A stretch of DNA of 64,000 nt from Massilia norwichensis (GCF_024753245.1 NZ_JANUGX010000012.1:95247-159246), one strand, 5' to 3'; shown: positions 47,866 to 57,909, counted from the stretch's first letter. The notes: generated by a model not told the origin, from the sequence alone. Numbers and translations are program-made.

Positions 47866-49379
47866 CGCCGGCCAGCGATGCGCCGCTGGCCCCCTCGCGC
47901 TTCATGCTGCTGTGCGGCCTGCTCGGCGTGCTGGCACTGCTGCTGCGCCTGCCGACGCTGTCCAGCCGCTCGCTGTGGCTGGACGAAACCTACAGCGCCT
48001 GGTTTTCAAACCTACCGCTGCATGCGCTATGGACCGAGGTGCCGCTGTACGAAACCCACCCGCCCTTCTATTACACGCTGCTGAAAGGCTGGCGTGCGCT
48101 GTTCGGCAGCAGCGAGGCCGGACTGCGCAGCCTGTGCGTGCTGGCCAGCGTGTTGAACGTGGTCCTGATGCCGGTATGCGCGCGCTGGGCGCGACTGGGC
48201 GCACGGGCCGAACGCGTCGGCCTGCTTGCCGGCCTGCTGCTGGCCGTGAACGCGAACAATATCCTGTTCGCCCAGCAGGCGCGCCCCTACGCCATCCATG
48301 CGCTGGCCGGGATGCTGGCGGTGTTCTTTGCCGGGATGCTGGTGCGCGAGTTGAGCGGCGTGCATGCGCCCGGCGCGAGGCCACGCCTGTGGACCTGGGC
48401 CGCCGGCCTGGCGCTCAGCGCCGCCTCGATGCTGTGGCTGCACAACACCGGCGTGTTCGCGGCCTTCGCGATCTGGACCGGCATGACGGCCGGCCTGCTG
48501 TTCGCCGCGCCGGGTCCGCGCCGGCGCCAGGCGCTGGCGGTGGCCGTCGCCGGCCTCGGCGCGCTGCTGCTGTGGTTGCCCTTCCTGCCCATGCTGATGC
48601 GCCAGAGCGCAGCCATGGCCAAACTGGCGTACTGGATCCGCTTCAGTCCGCCCTCCATGAAAAGCGCCTGGACCGTGATGGCTGGCAGCCAGCACCTGCA
48701 CTACCCGATCCTGGCGCTGGTGCTGCTGGCCTTTATCTGGCTCTGGAAACGCGCGCGGCCGCAGGTCTGGCTGCTGGCCTGCACGATGCTGCTGCCCATC
48801 CTGGCGATGGCCGCCTACAGCCTGCTGGTCAAGCCGGTGTTCCTGTCGCGCCTGTTCGAGTGGCTGGCGCCGCTGACCATGGCGCTGGCGGCGCTGGGCA
48901 TCGCCGCGCTGCCCCGCTCCTGGCGCTTGCCGGCGCTGGCCCTGGTGCTGGCGCTGTCGAGCTGGGACGTCGTGGGTTTCTACCGCTCGCACACCGAGAA
49001 CTGGCGCGAGATGCTGGTCCAGCTGAAGCACGATGCGCAGCCGGGCGACCTGGTGCTGGCCTTCCCGAACGAGATCCAGATGCCGGTGAGCTATTACATG
49101 AAGGATGGGCCGGCCGTGACCTATCTCCCCGGCCCCTTCCCGGCGCTGGGCCTGGCGCGCGTCTATACCGGCAATGCCGGCGCGCCGAACATCGCGCCGG
49201 ACGATGCGGCGCGCCTGCGCGCACTGGTGGCCGGCCGGCGCCGGGTCTGGCTGATCGAGCGGCGCGCGGACCTCTACGACCCGACCGGCATCGTGACCAA
49301 GGAACTGGAGGCCTGCTGCCGGCTGCTGCGCAGGCTTGATGGCATTGGCGCCAACGTCTCGCTGTACGAGAAACGCTAA
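47835..49379 (+). CDS. GT39-like (PMT family) membrane glycosyltransferase
   Basis: A 514-residue integral membrane enzyme, start 47835 (MDLPRDEAALT). The N-terminal membrane pair precedes the catalytic loop LDETYSAWFSN with the D-E motif of the GT-C fold; about ten to eleven helices follow. The family transfers sugar from a polyprenyl phosphate donor to a protein, lipid A or O-antigen. Together with the GtrB- and GtrA-like genes upstream (31-base overlap with GtrA) it forms a full three-part cassette: load, flip, transfer. The target glycan is unknown. Confidence 0.85.
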   Translation: MDLPRDEAALTPASDAPLAPSRFMLLCGLLGVLALLLRLPTLSSRSLWLDETYSAWFSNLPLHALWTEVPLYETHPPFYYTLLKGWRALFGSSEAGLRSLCVLASVLNVVLMPVCARWARLGARAERVGLLAGLLLAVNANNILFAQQARPYAIHALAGMLAVFFAGMLVRELSGVHAPGARPRLWTWAAGLALSAASMLWLHNTGVFAAFAIWTGMTAGLLFAAPGPRRRQALAVAVAGLGALLLWLPFLPMLMRQSAAMAKLAYWIRFSPPSMKSAWTVMAGSQHLHYPILALVLLAFIWLWKRARPQVWLLACTMLLPILAMAAYSLLVKPVFLSRLFEWLAPLTMALAALGIAALPRSWRLPALALVLALSSWDVVGFYRSHTENWREMLVQLKHDAQPGDLVLAFPNEIQMPVSYYMKDGPAVTYLPGPFPALGLARVYTGNAGAPNIAPDDAARLRALVAGRRRVWLIERRADLYDPTGIVTKELEACCRLLRRLDGIGANVSLYEKR

Positions 49380-49388
49380 GAGCGCGCT

Positions 49389-50993
49389 CTACAGCGCCTG
49401 ACGCTGCCGCAACGCTTCCAGATCCTGCGCGAGCTTCGCATCGCGGCCGTAGATATCCGCGGCAAAGCGCGCGCTGCCGTCGCTGTCGACGGCGGCGGTA
49501 GCGTAGAAGATCACGACCGGAATCGGACGGGCCAGGTCGACGTGTTTGGTCGGTCCCGGCTGCAGCGCCAGCTGGATGGCGTCGGCGTTCCACTTCTGCT
49601 GCCCGCCGAGCACGTACTGGGCCAGGGCCGCCGGATGCTCGACCCGGATGCAGCCGTGCGACAGGTCGCGCCGGCTGCGTTCGAAGGCCTCGCGCGCCGG
49701 GGTCGAATGCAGGTAGATGTCCATCGGGTTCGGCATCGCGAACTTGATCGCGCCCAGCGAATTCTTCGGGCCCGGACGCTGGCGCAGGCGTGCCCGGCCC
49801 GCCCGCAAATCGGCCACGCTGGCGTTGGCCGGCACCGTCTCCATGTCGTTCTGCGCCAGGTAGGCCGGGTTGCGCGCCATCTTCGGCAGGATCTCCTTTT
49901 CGAGGATGCTGCGCGGGACGTTCCAGTAGGGGTTGAACTCGAGGTAGCGCATCTGGCCGACGAACAGCGGCGTCTCGGTCTTGAGCGCGGTGCCGACCAC
50001 GACCCGCATTTCGATCGGCGCATCGGCACTGGCCGCATCGGCGCGGCCATTCTGCATCGCCCACAGGCGGTAAGCCGGCAGGTTGACCACGATCAGCGGA
50101 CCGGGGCCGAATTCCGGCAGCCAGCGCAGGCGTTCCAGGGTCAGTTCGAGCTGGCGCACGCGCCGGCCAAGCGGCACATTCAGCGCGGCGATGGTGCCAC
50201 GGCCCAGCACGCCATCCTCGTCGATCCCGTGGCGGGCCTGGAAGCGCTGCACGCCTTCCTGCATCTGCTCGCTGTAGACGCCTTCCGGCGGTGGCGGCGT
50301 ATCGGCCGGCAGATCGCCCAGCAGCACCAGGCGCTGGAACAGCGCCGCCGCATCCGGATAGGCGGCGCCGGGCCGGACCTTGGCGGCCGGCACCGCCAGC
50401 GCCGGGTACGGCTGCCTGGCCAGTTCGCGGTAAGCGGCGAGTGCCGCCTTGACCTGCCCGTACTGCGCGAACTGCGGCTCGGCCGCCTTCACCGCGGCCT
50501 GCAGCTTGCCGCCGGCGAGCCCGGCGCGCAGGCGCTCGACCGGATCGTACTGGCGCAGGCGCGCATCCGGCAGGCGCGTATGGTATTCGGAGCGCACGCG
50601 GCCGACACGCAGGTCGGCAAGGTAATGCAGCATCGCCGAGGTCAGCGCGACGTCGAAGCGGGCGTCGGGCGCGCCGGCGCGCAACTGGCGCTGCAAGTCT
50701 TCGGCACCGTAGTCGCGCGGGTCCAGGCCTTGCACCCTGGCCTGGCGCAGCACCCACAGGGCGGCCGCGGCGGTCGACGGATTCCAGGCCGGCGCATATT
50801 TGCGCGGCGCGTAGAAGCGCTCGAGCCAGCCGCGTTCGTCATAGGGCCCGGCCGGCTTCGCGTGCGACTGCGATGCCTGCACGGCCAGGAGCCGGATGGT
50901 GGCGGGGACGGGCTGGGCGAGGGAGGAACAGGGAGCGAGCGCCACCATTGCACAGAATGCAAGTGCGGCGCCGATTTTCAGGCTGAGCTTCAT
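49389..50993 (-). CDS. L,D-transpeptidase (YcbB/LdtD type)
   Basis: Periplasmic peptidoglycan cross-linking enzyme of 534 residues with a signal peptide (FCAMVALAPCSSLA). The N-terminal region resembles the substrate-binding module of LdtD, with a PG-binding-like helical domain ending GIDEDGVLGRGTIAALNVP. The YkuD catalytic domain contains the active-site pair HSTPAREAF and SHGCIRVE (His and Cys). The large insertion between them is the LdtD subclass feature. It converges with the GT39 gene with a 9-base gap and diverges from the MBL gene region across about 150 bases. Confidence 0.92.
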   Translation of the reverse strand: MKLSLKIGAALAFCAMVALAPCSSLAQPVPATIRLLAVQASQSHAKPAGPYDERGWLERFYAPRKYAPAWNPSTAAAALWVLRQARVQGLDPRDYGAEDLQRQLRAGAPDARFDVALTSAMLHYLADLRVGRVRSEYHTRLPDARLRQYDPVERLRAGLAGGKLQAAVKAAEPQFAQYGQVKAALAAYRELARQPYPALAVPAAKVRPGAAYPDAAALFQRLVLLGDLPADTPPPPEGVYSEQMQEGVQRFQARHGIDEDGVLGRGTIAALNVPLGRRVRQLELTLERLRWLPEFGPGPLIVVNLPAYRLWAMQNGRADAASADAPIEMRVVVGTALKTETPLFVGQMRYLEFNPYWNVPRSILEKEILPKMARNPAYLAQNDMETVPANASVADLRAGRARLRQRPGPKNSLGAIKFAMPNPMDIYLHSTPAREAFERSRRDLSHGCIRVEHPAALAQYVLGGQQKWNADAIQLALQPGPTKHVDLARPIPVVIFYATAAVDSDGSARFAADIYGRDAKLAQDLEALRQRQAL

Positions 50994-51150
50994 TGATGCT
51001 TTCCAACTGTGGCAACCGTGCGTTACCGATCAGCATCATACCTGCAGGCTCCTGTGGCGCCCAATCGTGCGCCGATTTCTTTCTTTTCAAAATGCAACAG
51101 CGCTTGCACCCGGCGGGAAACGGTGCGGTTCCACGGCCTTCCGCGAATGC

Positions 51151-52155
51151 CTAGCCGGCGCTGCGCCACCAGGCCGGCACGGACTGCGGCCGGTCCAGCG
51201 CCCAGGCCTGCCCCATCTGCGGCGTCGCCAGCGGCACGCCGGCTGCCGTCGCCAGCGCCTGGATGCGGTCCAGCGGCTCGTACCAGGGATGGAAGGCGAG
51301 ATCGAAGGTGCCGTTGTGGATGGGCAGCAGCCAGCGTCCGTTCAGGTCGAGGTGGGCCTGCAGGGTCTGCTCCGGCTGCATGTGGACGTCGGCCCATTGA
51401 CGGTCGTAGCCGCCGGTTTCGAGCATCGTCACGTCGAAGGGCCCATAACGCTCGCCGATGGCCTTGAAGCCGGCGTGGTAGCCGGTATCGCCGCTGAAGA
51501 ACAGGCGCAGATTCCCGGTCATGATGACCCAGGAAACCCACAGCGTGCGGTCGCCGTCGCGCAGGCTGCGGCCCGAAAAATGCTGGGCCGGCACCGCGGC
51601 CAGGCGCACGCCGCCCGCCTGCGTCTCCTGCCACCAGTCGAGCTGGCGGATTTTCGCGGCATCGATGCCCCAGCCGACCAGGCGCTCGCCCACGCCCAGC
51701 GGCGCGACGATCAGGCCGGCCCGCGGCGCCAGCGCGAGGATGCTGTCGCGGTCGAGGTGGTCGTAATGGTCGTGCGAGAGGATGATGCCGCGCAGCGGCG
51801 GCAGTGCATCGAGGGTCAGCGGCGGCGCATGGAAGCGCTTCGGACCGGCAAAGCTGAACGGCGAGGCGCGCTCCGCGAACACCGGATCGGTCAGCCACCA
51901 GCCGCCGTCCAGCTTCATCAAGAGGGTCGAATGGCCGAGGCGGAACAGGGTGGCCTCGGGCGCCTGCGCCAGCGTGGCGGCATCCAGCGGGCGCACCGGA
52001 ATCGGCCGGTGAGGCACCGTCGATGGCGGCTTGGCGGTGAACATGCGCCAGACCAGGCCCAGGGTCTTGCGCAGGCCCATCGCCTGGCGCGGCACGACGT
52101 TGCGGAAGGCGCCATCGGGGCGGCGCAGCGAACCTGGCGCGGAAAGATCGTTCAT
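51151..52155 (-). CDS. Metallo-beta-lactamase fold hydrolase (NAPE-PLD/UlaG-like)
   Basis: A 334-residue cytoplasmic protein with the metal motif [14 protein letters not shown] (H-x-H-x-D-H) and later [12 protein letters not shown]. It belongs to the group related to N-acylphosphatidylethanolamine phospholipase D and YfnR/UlaG-like proteins, whose substrates include phospholipids. It overlaps the stop of the kinase gene by ATGA (52152-52155), so it is translationally coupled to the two-component genes. This makes it an unusual third member; a membrane-lipid role would fit with envelope regulation, but is only an inference. Confidence 0.87.
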   Translation of the reverse strand: MNDLSAPGSLRRPDGAFRNVVPRQAMGLRKTLGLVWRMFTAKPPSTVPHRPIPVRPLDAATLAQAPEATLFRLGHSTLLMKLDGGWWLTDPVFAERASPFSFAGPKRFHAPPLTLDALPPLRGIILSHDHYDHLDRDSILALAPRAGLIVAPLGVGERLVGWGIDAAKIRQLDWWQETQAGGVRLAAVPAQHFSGRSLRDGDRTLWVSWVIMTGNLRLFFSGDTGYHAGFKAIGERYGPFDVTMLETGGYDRQWADVHMQPEQTLQAHLDLNGRWLLPIHNGTFDLAFHPWYEPLDRIQALATAAGVPLATPQMGQAWALDRPQSVPAWWRSAG

Positions 52156-53501
52156 GCCGGGAAGCGCACCGTCGCCGCCAGCCCGCCCAGGCGCGCCGAT
52201 TCGCCCAGCGACAGCACGGCGCCATGGCGCTCGGCGATCGCCTTGATGATGGCCAGGCCCAGGCCGCTGCCGGCCGCCTCGCTGCCCGGCACGCGGTAGA
52301 AGCGGTCGAACACGCGCTCGCGTTCCTCCGCCGGGATGCCCGGACCGCTGTCCTCGACCGTGACCTGCATGCCGCCCTGCTCCGCCGTCACCGACACGTC
52401 GACCGTGCCGCCGGCCGGGGTGTACTTGATCGCGTTGTCGACCAGGTTGCGCAGCAGGATCATCAGCGCTTCCGGCTGGCCTTCGACCTGGCCGCTGTCG
52501 GCGCGCTGCAGGCCAAGGTCGATCTGCTTGTTCTGCGCCACGCCGATCAGGTCGGCCACCGCGCGCTTGGCCAGGCCGGCCAGCTCCAGCGGCTGGTGCG
52601 GGGCGGCGCTGGCTTCCTGGCGCGCCAGCACCAGCAGTTGCTCGACCAGGCGGGTCGCGCGTTCGATGCCGGCCGACAGGCGCGCGATCGCGGTCTTGCG
52701 CGCTTCGGCGCCATCGGGGCGCTGGTCGCTGCGCTCCAGGCTCTGCACCTGCAGCTTGAGCGCGGCCAGCGGCGTGCGCAGTTCGTGCGCGGCATCGGCC
52801 ACGAACGTCTGCTGGGTGTCGAAGGCCTGGCGCACACGGCCAAACAGCAAATTCAATTCCTGCACCAACGGCCGCACCTCGTCCGGCAAGCCGGCGTCCG
52901 ACACCGGCGACAGGTCATCCGCCTGGCGCGAGGCCAATTGCTTCCGCACGCGCGCCACCGGCTCCAGCGAGCCGCTGACCACCCACCACACGACCAGCAT
53001 CAGGATCGGCATCATCACCGCGATCGGCCCCAGCGTGCGCAGGGCCAGGTTGCTGGCCATGCTCTTGCGCACGGCCAGGTCTTGCGCCACCTGCACGGTC
53101 TGGGAACTGGTCTGGATCGAGAAGATGCGATAGGTGGTGCCATTGGCGCGCACGTTCGAGAAGCCAAGCACCGCGCGCTGCGGCAGGCGCGCATGCGAAG
53201 CGCTGCGGAACACTTGCACGCCGTCCGGCGACCACACCTGCACCACCAGGTCGTCGTTGCCGGTCAGCGGCGCCTCGACACCGCCGGCTTCCTCGCTGTT
53301 GGCCAGCGGGACGCGCGAACGCAGCGACAGCGCCATCTGCTGCATGTGGTAATCGAAGATCTGGTCGGCGTCCTGCAACGCGGTGCGGTAGGCGATCGAG
53401 GCCTGGGCCACCGCGGCGATGGTGATGGCGGCCAGCAGGTACCACAGCAGGCGGCCGCGCAGGGAGTGAGCGAGTCGGGTCTTTGCTCTCTTGGGACTCA
53501 T
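52152..53501 (-). CDS. Sensor histidine kinase (QseC-like)
   Basis: Membrane kinase of 449 residues. TM1 ([22 protein letters not shown]) is followed by a periplasmic sensor (about 30-150), a second helix ([17 protein letters not shown], about 155-172), HAMP, HisKA with the phospho-acceptor His in [14 protein letters not shown], and HATPase ([33 protein letters not shown]). It overlaps the response regulator by four bases and the MBL gene by four. The sensor domain does not allow the ligand to be named. Pairing with the regulator and DegP-like gene points to envelope stress. Confidence 0.92.
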   Translation of the reverse strand: MSPKRAKTRLAHSLRGRLLWYLLAAITIAAVAQASIAYRTALQDADQIFDYHMQQMALSLRSRVPLANSEEAGGVEAPLTGNDDLVVQVWSPDGVQVFRSASHARLPQRAVLGFSNVRANGTTYRIFSIQTSSQTVQVAQDLAVRKSMASNLALRTLGPIAVMMPILMLVVWWVVSGSLEPVARVRKQLASRQADDLSPVSDAGLPDEVRPLVQELNLLFGRVRQAFDTQQTFVADAAHELRTPLAALKLQVQSLERSDQRPDGAEARKTAIARLSAGIERATRLVEQLLVLARQEASAAPHQPLELAGLAKRAVADLIGVAQNKQIDLGLQRADSGQVEGQPEALMILLRNLVDNAIKYTPAGGTVDVSVTAEQGGMQVTVEDSGPGIPAEERERVFDRFYRVPGSEAAGSGLGLAIIKAIAERHGAVLSLGESARLGGLAATVRFPA

Positions 53502-54160
53502 ACCTTCGGCACCATGTAACCGACGCCGCGCACGTTTTGAATCAGGTCGCTGCCGAGCTTTTTGCGCAAGCCGTGGATGTAGACTTCCACCGCATTGCTG
53601 CTGACTTCATCGCGCCAGCTGTACAGCTTTTCTTCCAACTGCGCCCGCGACAGCACCGCGCCCGGACGCGCGACCAGCGCTTCCAGCACCGCCCATTCGC
53701 GCGCCGACAGCACCACCGGCTGGCCGTCGACCAGGGTTTCGCGCGTGGCCGGATTGATGGAAATGTTCTTGTATTCGAAGACCGGTTCGGCGCGCCCGGC
53801 GGCACGCCGCAGCAGCGCACGGATGCGCGCCAGCAGTTCGTCGAGATCGTAGGGTTTGAGGACGTAGTCGTCGGCGCCGGCATCCAGCCCGGCGATGCGC
53901 TGGGCCACGGAATCGCGCGCGGTGGCGACCAGTACCGGGGTGCGGTCCTTGCGGCCGCGCATGGTGCGGAGCACTTCGAGCCCGTCCTTGCGCGGCAGGC
54001 CCAGGTCGAGCAGCACCAGATCGTAGTTCTGGTTCTGCATCAGGGCCGTGTCGGCCATCTCGCCATCCTTGACCCAATCGACGGCGTAGTGCTCGGCCCT
54101 GAGCAGGTCGAGCACCACTTCGCCGATCATCGTATCGTCTTCCACCAGCAACAGCCGCAT
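53498..54160 (-). CDS. OmpR-family response regulator (QseB/PmrA-like)
   Basis: A 220-residue two-domain regulator; start at 54160 ([14 protein letters not shown]), the TTG at 54163 being in frame but less likely. Receiver domain: VEDD acidic pair, D in [13 protein letters not shown] as phospho-acceptor (about residue 51), TARD and K in [18 protein letters not shown]-binding domain is a winged helix ([45 protein letters not shown]). A direct repeat TTTAAG-N5-TTTAAG lies 71-87 bases upstream, suggesting autoregulation; the same box occurs before the degP-like gene. Confidence 0.93.
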   Translation of the reverse strand: MRLLLVEDDTMIGEVVLDLLRAEHYAVDWVKDGEMADTALMQNQNYDLVLLDLGLPRKDGLEVLRTMRGRKDRTPVLVATARDSVAQRIAGLDAGADDYVLKPYDLDELLARIRALLRRAAGRAEPVFEYKNISINPATRETLVDGQPVVLSAREWAVLEALVARPGAVLSRAQLEEKLYSWRDEVSSNAVEVYIHGLRKKLGSDLIQNVRGVGYMVPKV

Positions 54161-54230
54161 CAAATCCCCCGATTCTCAGAAAACCATGCGGATAGAAGAA
54201 TCTTTCGAGCCTTCAGTGTACTAAGAAGAC

Positions 54231-54247
54231 CTTAAAGCCTCCTTAAA
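54231..54247 (-). promoter_or_regulatory. Direct-repeat box upstream of the response regulator (QseB/PmrA type)
   Basis: On the minus strand: TTTAAG-GAGGC-TTTAAG, two hexamers with 11-base periodicity, 71 bases before the regulator ATG. It resembles the known (C/T)TTAA(T/G)-N5-repeat of PmrA/QseB regulators. A second copy is before the degP-like gene. Confidence 0.72.
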
Positions 54248-54294
54248 GCATCCCACCAAACTCAAGGGACCTCGGAAAACCGTCGCGAGCGGCC

Positions 54295-54356
54295 GCAGGT
54301 TTGGCCGAGAAGCGCAGCTGTACTTGGGTACAGCGAGCATCGCAGGCCGAACCTGC
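54295..54356. repeat. Nested inverted repeat downstream of the degP-like gene
   Basis: Outer arms GCAGGTTTGGCC (54295-54306) and GGCCGAACCTGC (54345-54356), with one G-T-type mismatch; inner arms GCTGTAC (54317-54323) and GTACAGC (54328-54334) around loop TTGG. A further GCAGGTTTGCCGAG copy follows at about 54364. It could be a transcript 3' structure or a dispersed repeat. Confidence 0.7.
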
Positions 54357-54385
54357 AACGCGCAGCAGGTTTGCCGAGTGTCCCA

Positions 54386-55924
54386 TCACCCAATCCGCAC
54401 GGGGATGAATATTTTGTCATCTCCACGCTGGATCAGCAAGGCAACCGACTTGCTGGACTTGCCGACCACGTCGCGCACCTGCTCGACGCTGTTGACCGGC
54501 TTGCCGTTCACCGACAGCAGCACGTCGCCCGGCTGGATGCCGGCCACCTGTGCCGGACCGCCGGCGTCCTCGACCAGCAGGCCGCTGGCAATGCCGGACT
54601 GGCGGCGCTCCATCGGGTCCAGCGGACGCAGGGACAGACCCAGCTTGGCGCCTTTGTCGAGTCCGGCCAGGCTGTCGCGATTGGCGCGTTCCGGCTTGTC
54701 GTTGGCGTTTGCCAGGGTCGCGTTTACCTGGATGATCTTGCCGTCGCGCCAGACGTCGAGCGCCACGCGGTCGCCCGGCTTGGCGATCGAGACGATGGCG
54801 CTCAGGTCGCCGCCAGAGACGATCGGCTGGCCATTGACCTTGCGGATCACGTCGCCCGACTTGAGCCCGGCCTTCTCGGCCGCGCTGCCGCGCTCGACAC
54901 TACGGACCAGCGCGCCATCCGGCGAGTCCAGCTTGAACGAGTCGGCAAAGTCCTGGCCAACGTCCTGCAGGCCGATGCCTAGCTTGGCGTGCTGCACCTT
55001 GCCGGTGGCGACGATCTGGTCCTTGATGCGGACCGCGACGTCGATCGGGATCGCGAACGACAGGCCCTGGTAGCCGCCGGTCTGGCTGTAGATCTGCGAG
55101 TTGATGCCGACCACCTCGCCGCGCGTGTTGAACAGCGGACCGCCCGAGTTACCCGGGTTGACCGCGACGTCGGTCTGGATGAACTGCACGCCGTTGGTAT
55201 CGATGTTGCGGCCTTTCGCGCTCACCACACCGGCGGTCACGCTGCTTTCCAGGCCATAGGGCGAACCGATCGCCAGCACCCATTCGCCGACCTGCAGGCT
55301 GCGGCTGTTACCGACCGGGACGGTCGGCAGGTTCTTGGCGTCGACCTTCAGGACGGCGACGTCGGTCTTCGGGTCCGAGCCCAGGACTTTTGCGCGGTAT
55401 TCGCGGCGGTCCTGCAGCTTGACCGTGACTTCATCGGCGTCGCGCACCACGTGCGCGTTGGTAAGGATGACGCCGTCCGGGCTCACTATGAAGCCCGATC
55501 CGGCGCCGATAACGACTTCCCGTCCGCCTCCGTTGCCGCGCGGTTGCTGCGGCTGGAAGCGGCGGAAGAATTCAAAGAAGGGATCGTCCTCGTCGAACTG
55601 CGGCATCTGGCGCTGGGCCACTTTGGTGCTGCCGACGACGCGCACGTTCACCACGGCCGGGCCGTTGTGCGAGACGATCTTGGTAAAGTCGGGCAAGCCC
55701 GTGGCTGCCGGATTGCCTGCCACGGGCGCCGCTGTTGCCGGCACCGGAACGGCCGGCGCGGCTGCCTGCGCTGCGACCGGAGCGCCGGCCGCTGCCGCGG
55801 CTTCGGCGGCGGCAGTGGCGTTGTTGTGATTGACTGCGACTGCGCCAACCGCTCCGCCAATGACACCGGCCGCGCACAGGGCCAGGGTGAGACGCTTTGC
55901 AGACATGGCAGTTTCGTTTTGCAT
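54386..55924 (-). CDS. Do family serine endopeptidase (DegP/DegQ-like)
   Basis: Periplasmic protease-chaperone of 512 residues, start at 55924 (MQNETAMSAKR) with TAGGAG before it. A single N-terminal hydrophobic segment (about 11-31) may be a signal peptide or anchor, then an Ala/Pro linker. The catalytic triad is H158 (TNAHVV), D188 (KTDVAVLKV) and S260 (GNSGGPL), followed by two PDZ domains (about 295-385 and 410-500). A QseB/PmrA-type box lies about 75 bases upstream. The next genes on its strand are the regulator and kinase; control of this protease by that pair is inferred. Confidence 0.93.
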   Translation of the reverse strand: MQNETAMSAKRLTLALCAAGVIGGAVGAVAVNHNNATAAAEAAAAAGAPVAAQAAAPAVPVPATAAPVAGNPAATGLPDFTKIVSHNGPAVVNVRVVGSTKVAQRQMPQFDEDDPFFEFFRRFQPQQPRGNGGGREVVIGAGSGFIVSPDGVILTNAHVVRDADEVTVKLQDRREYRAKVLGSDPKTDVAVLKVDAKNLPTVPVGNSRSLQVGEWVLAIGSPYGLESSVTAGVVSAKGRNIDTNGVQFIQTDVAVNPGNSGGPLFNTRGEVVGINSQIYSQTGGYQGLSFAIPIDVAVRIKDQIVATGKVQHAKLGIGLQDVGQDFADSFKLDSPDGALVRSVERGSAAEKAGLKSGDVIRKVNGQPIVSGGDLSAIVSIAKPGDRVALDVWRDGKIIQVNATLANANDKPERANRDSLAGLDKGAKLGLSLRPLDPMERRQSGIASGLLVEDAGGPAQVAGIQPGDVLLSVNGKPVNSVEQVRDVVGKSSKSVALLIQRGDDKIFIPVRIG

Positions 55925-55997
55925 GTACGTACTCCTAGATTGGGAAAAGTGGTTTTTGGAGACTGCTTTTTTGATGTAACTAGTTTCTCGCAACTGC

Positions 55998-56014
55998 CTT
56001 AAATCACTCTTAAG
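55998..56014 (-). promoter_or_regulatory. Direct-repeat box upstream of the degP-like gene
   Basis: On the minus strand: CTTAAG-AGTGA-TTTAAG, the same arrangement (hexamer, five bases, hexamer) as at 54231-54247 before the regulator gene. It lies about 75-90 bases before the degP-like start codon and is a credible target of the neighbouring regulator. Confidence 0.75.
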
Positions 56015-56229
56015 GTCGAGCTTTGCATGGAACGGTATGGCCGTCACATTTATCGATTCTGATGAAACATGCCAAACAGGGGCCAAAATTGTTGTTTTCA
56101 CTGTCAATTTCATCATATATGTTGGTTTATTGAAACATTATGGTGAGAATCCGTGTATATTGATGAATAACCACTTTTACAGTGTGGTTGCGCAGTAGAC
56201 ACCGCACTCCCCCCTTTCGAATCAAAGAC

Positions 56230-57849
56230 ATGAAAATCAACAATGTACGGATCGGCGTCCGGCTTGGCGCCGGCTTTGGCGCAGTTTTATTTCTTCTCGT
56301 GCTCATCGGTGCCTTCAGCCTTTCGCGGCTGGCGCAGATGCAGGAACGTATCAACAGCATTACGCAGGTCAACAACGTCGAAACCAGGCTCGCGGCAAGC
56401 ATGAAGGACAGCGTCATGGACCGCATGGTCGGCTTGCGGAACGTCGTGCTGTTGACCGATGAAGCGGAGGTGCGCGGCGAGATCGAGCGGGTCCGCGCCG
56501 GCGCCGAGCGCTACGCGAGCGATGCGGGCAAGCTGCGTGCCCTGTTCGCATCGGACATCGGCACCCGCCGGGAAGAAAAGGCGCTGTTCAACAAGGCCGC
56601 CGGCCACGCGCAGGAAGCCAGCCCGATCATCGCCAAGGCGCTCGAACTCGGCCAGGCGAACCAGATTCCGGAGGCGACCGCCGTCCTGATCCGCGAACTA
56701 CGGCCGGTACAGCGGAAATGGGTAGCTACCCTCGACGAGCTGGCCGATTTCGAAGAAAAGCTGAGCGTACGGAGCGCTGAAGAAGCCGAACACGCCTACG
56801 CCGCTGCCCGCGCGCTGGTCATCGCACTGGGCATCGCCGCCATCGCGATCGGTGCCGGCGTGGCATGGTTCATCACGCGCGGCATCACCGCGCCGATCGC
56901 CGAAGCGGTGCAGTACGCGCAGGCAATCGCCGCCGGCGACCTGCGCAACCAGATCCGCAGCGAGCGCGGCGACGAGGCCGGCCAACTGCTGCGCGCACTC
57001 GGTCACATGAATGACAGCCTGCTGCGCATCGTGGCAGGCGTGCGCACCGGCACCGAAACGATGGCCAGCGCCTCGGGCCAGATCGCCGCCGGCAACCTCG
57101 ACCTGTCTTCGCGTACCGAAGAACAGGCCGGCTCGCTGGAGGAAACCGCGTCGTCGATGGAAGAACTGACCTCGACCGTCAGGCAGAACGCGGAGAATGC
57201 CCGCCAGGCGAATGTGCTCGCCGCCTCTGCGGCGGCGGTGGCCGGCAAGGGCGGCCAGGTGACAGCCGAAGTGACCGCGACGATGGCAGACATCAACGCC
57301 TCGGCCAGGAAGATCACGGACATCATCGGCGTCATCGACGGCATCGCCTTCCAGACCAATATCCTGGCCCTGAATGCGGCCGTGGAAGCGGCACGCGCCG
57401 GCGAGCAGGGACGCGGCTTTGCCGTGGTCGCCTCGGAGGTGCGTAACCTGGCGCAACGCAGCGCCACCGCGGCCAAGGAGATCAAGGAACTGATCGTCGA
57501 CTCGGTCGGCAAGGTCGATGCCGGCACCAGACTGGTCAACATGGCGGGCACCACGATGCAAGAGGTGGTCGACAGCGTCAAGCGGGTCTCCGACATCATC
57601 GCCGAGATCTCGGCTGCGGGCCAGGAGCAGAGCGCCGGTATCGAGCAGGTCAACATGGCGGTCACGCAGATGGACCAGGTGACGCAGGAAAATGCGGCGC
57701 TGGTGGAAGAAGCGGCGGCGGCGGCCCAGTCGCTGGAAGAGCAGGCTGGCATGCTGGTCGAACTGGTTAGCGTGTTCAAGGTCGACGCGGCGGAGAGCGT
57801 GCCGGCGCTGGCGGCGCCAGGGCTGCGCCGCCTGGGCGCGCCGGCCTGA
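56230..57849 (+). CDS. Methyl-accepting chemotaxis protein
   Basis: Chemoreceptor of 539 residues, start at 56230 ([16 protein letters not shown]). Two membrane helices ([36 protein letters not shown]) flank a four-helix-bundle periplasmic sensor. HAMP and the signalling hairpin ([28 protein letters not shown]...) follow. It lacks a terminal docking pentapeptide, ending LRRLGAPA, so it would rely on tethered partners such as the receptor at 31.3 kb for adaptation. The sensor portion differs from that receptor, so the ligand differs. A strong hairpin follows it. Confidence 0.92.
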   Translation: MKINNVRIGVRLGAGFGAVLFLLVLIGAFSLSRLAQMQERINSITQVNNVETRLAASMKDSVMDRMVGLRNVVLLTDEAEVRGEIERVRAGAERYASDAGKLRALFASDIGTRREEKALFNKAAGHAQEASPIIAKALELGQANQIPEATAVLIRELRPVQRKWVATLDELADFEEKLSVRSAEEAEHAYAAARALVIALGIAAIAIGAGVAWFITRGITAPIAEAVQYAQAIAAGDLRNQIRSERGDEAGQLLRALGHMNDSLLRIVAGVRTGTETMASASGQIAAGNLDLSSRTEEQAGSLEETASSMEELTSTVRQNAENARQANVLAASAAAVAGKGGQVTAEVTATMADINASARKITDIIGVIDGIAFQTNILALNAAVEAARAGEQGRGFAVVASEVRNLAQRSATAAKEIKELIVDSVGKVDAGTRLVNMAGTTMQEVVDSVKRVSDIIAEISAAGQEQSAGIEQVNMAVTQMDQVTQENAALVEEAAAAAQSLEEQAGMLVELVSVFKVDAAESVPALAAPGLRRLGAPA

Positions 57850-57881
57850 GACGGGCCGGAATTCTCCGGCGTATGGATGTG

Positions 57882-57909
57882 AAAAGAGGCGCTCCTGGCG
57901 CCTCTTTTT
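57882..57909. terminator. Bidirectional rho-independent terminator between chemoreceptor and hsp20 genes
   Basis: AAAAGAGGCGC, loop TCCTG, GCGCCTCTTTTT: an 11-bp stem with A-run on one side and T-run on the other. It lies between convergent genes and should end transcripts from both directions. Confidence 0.93.
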
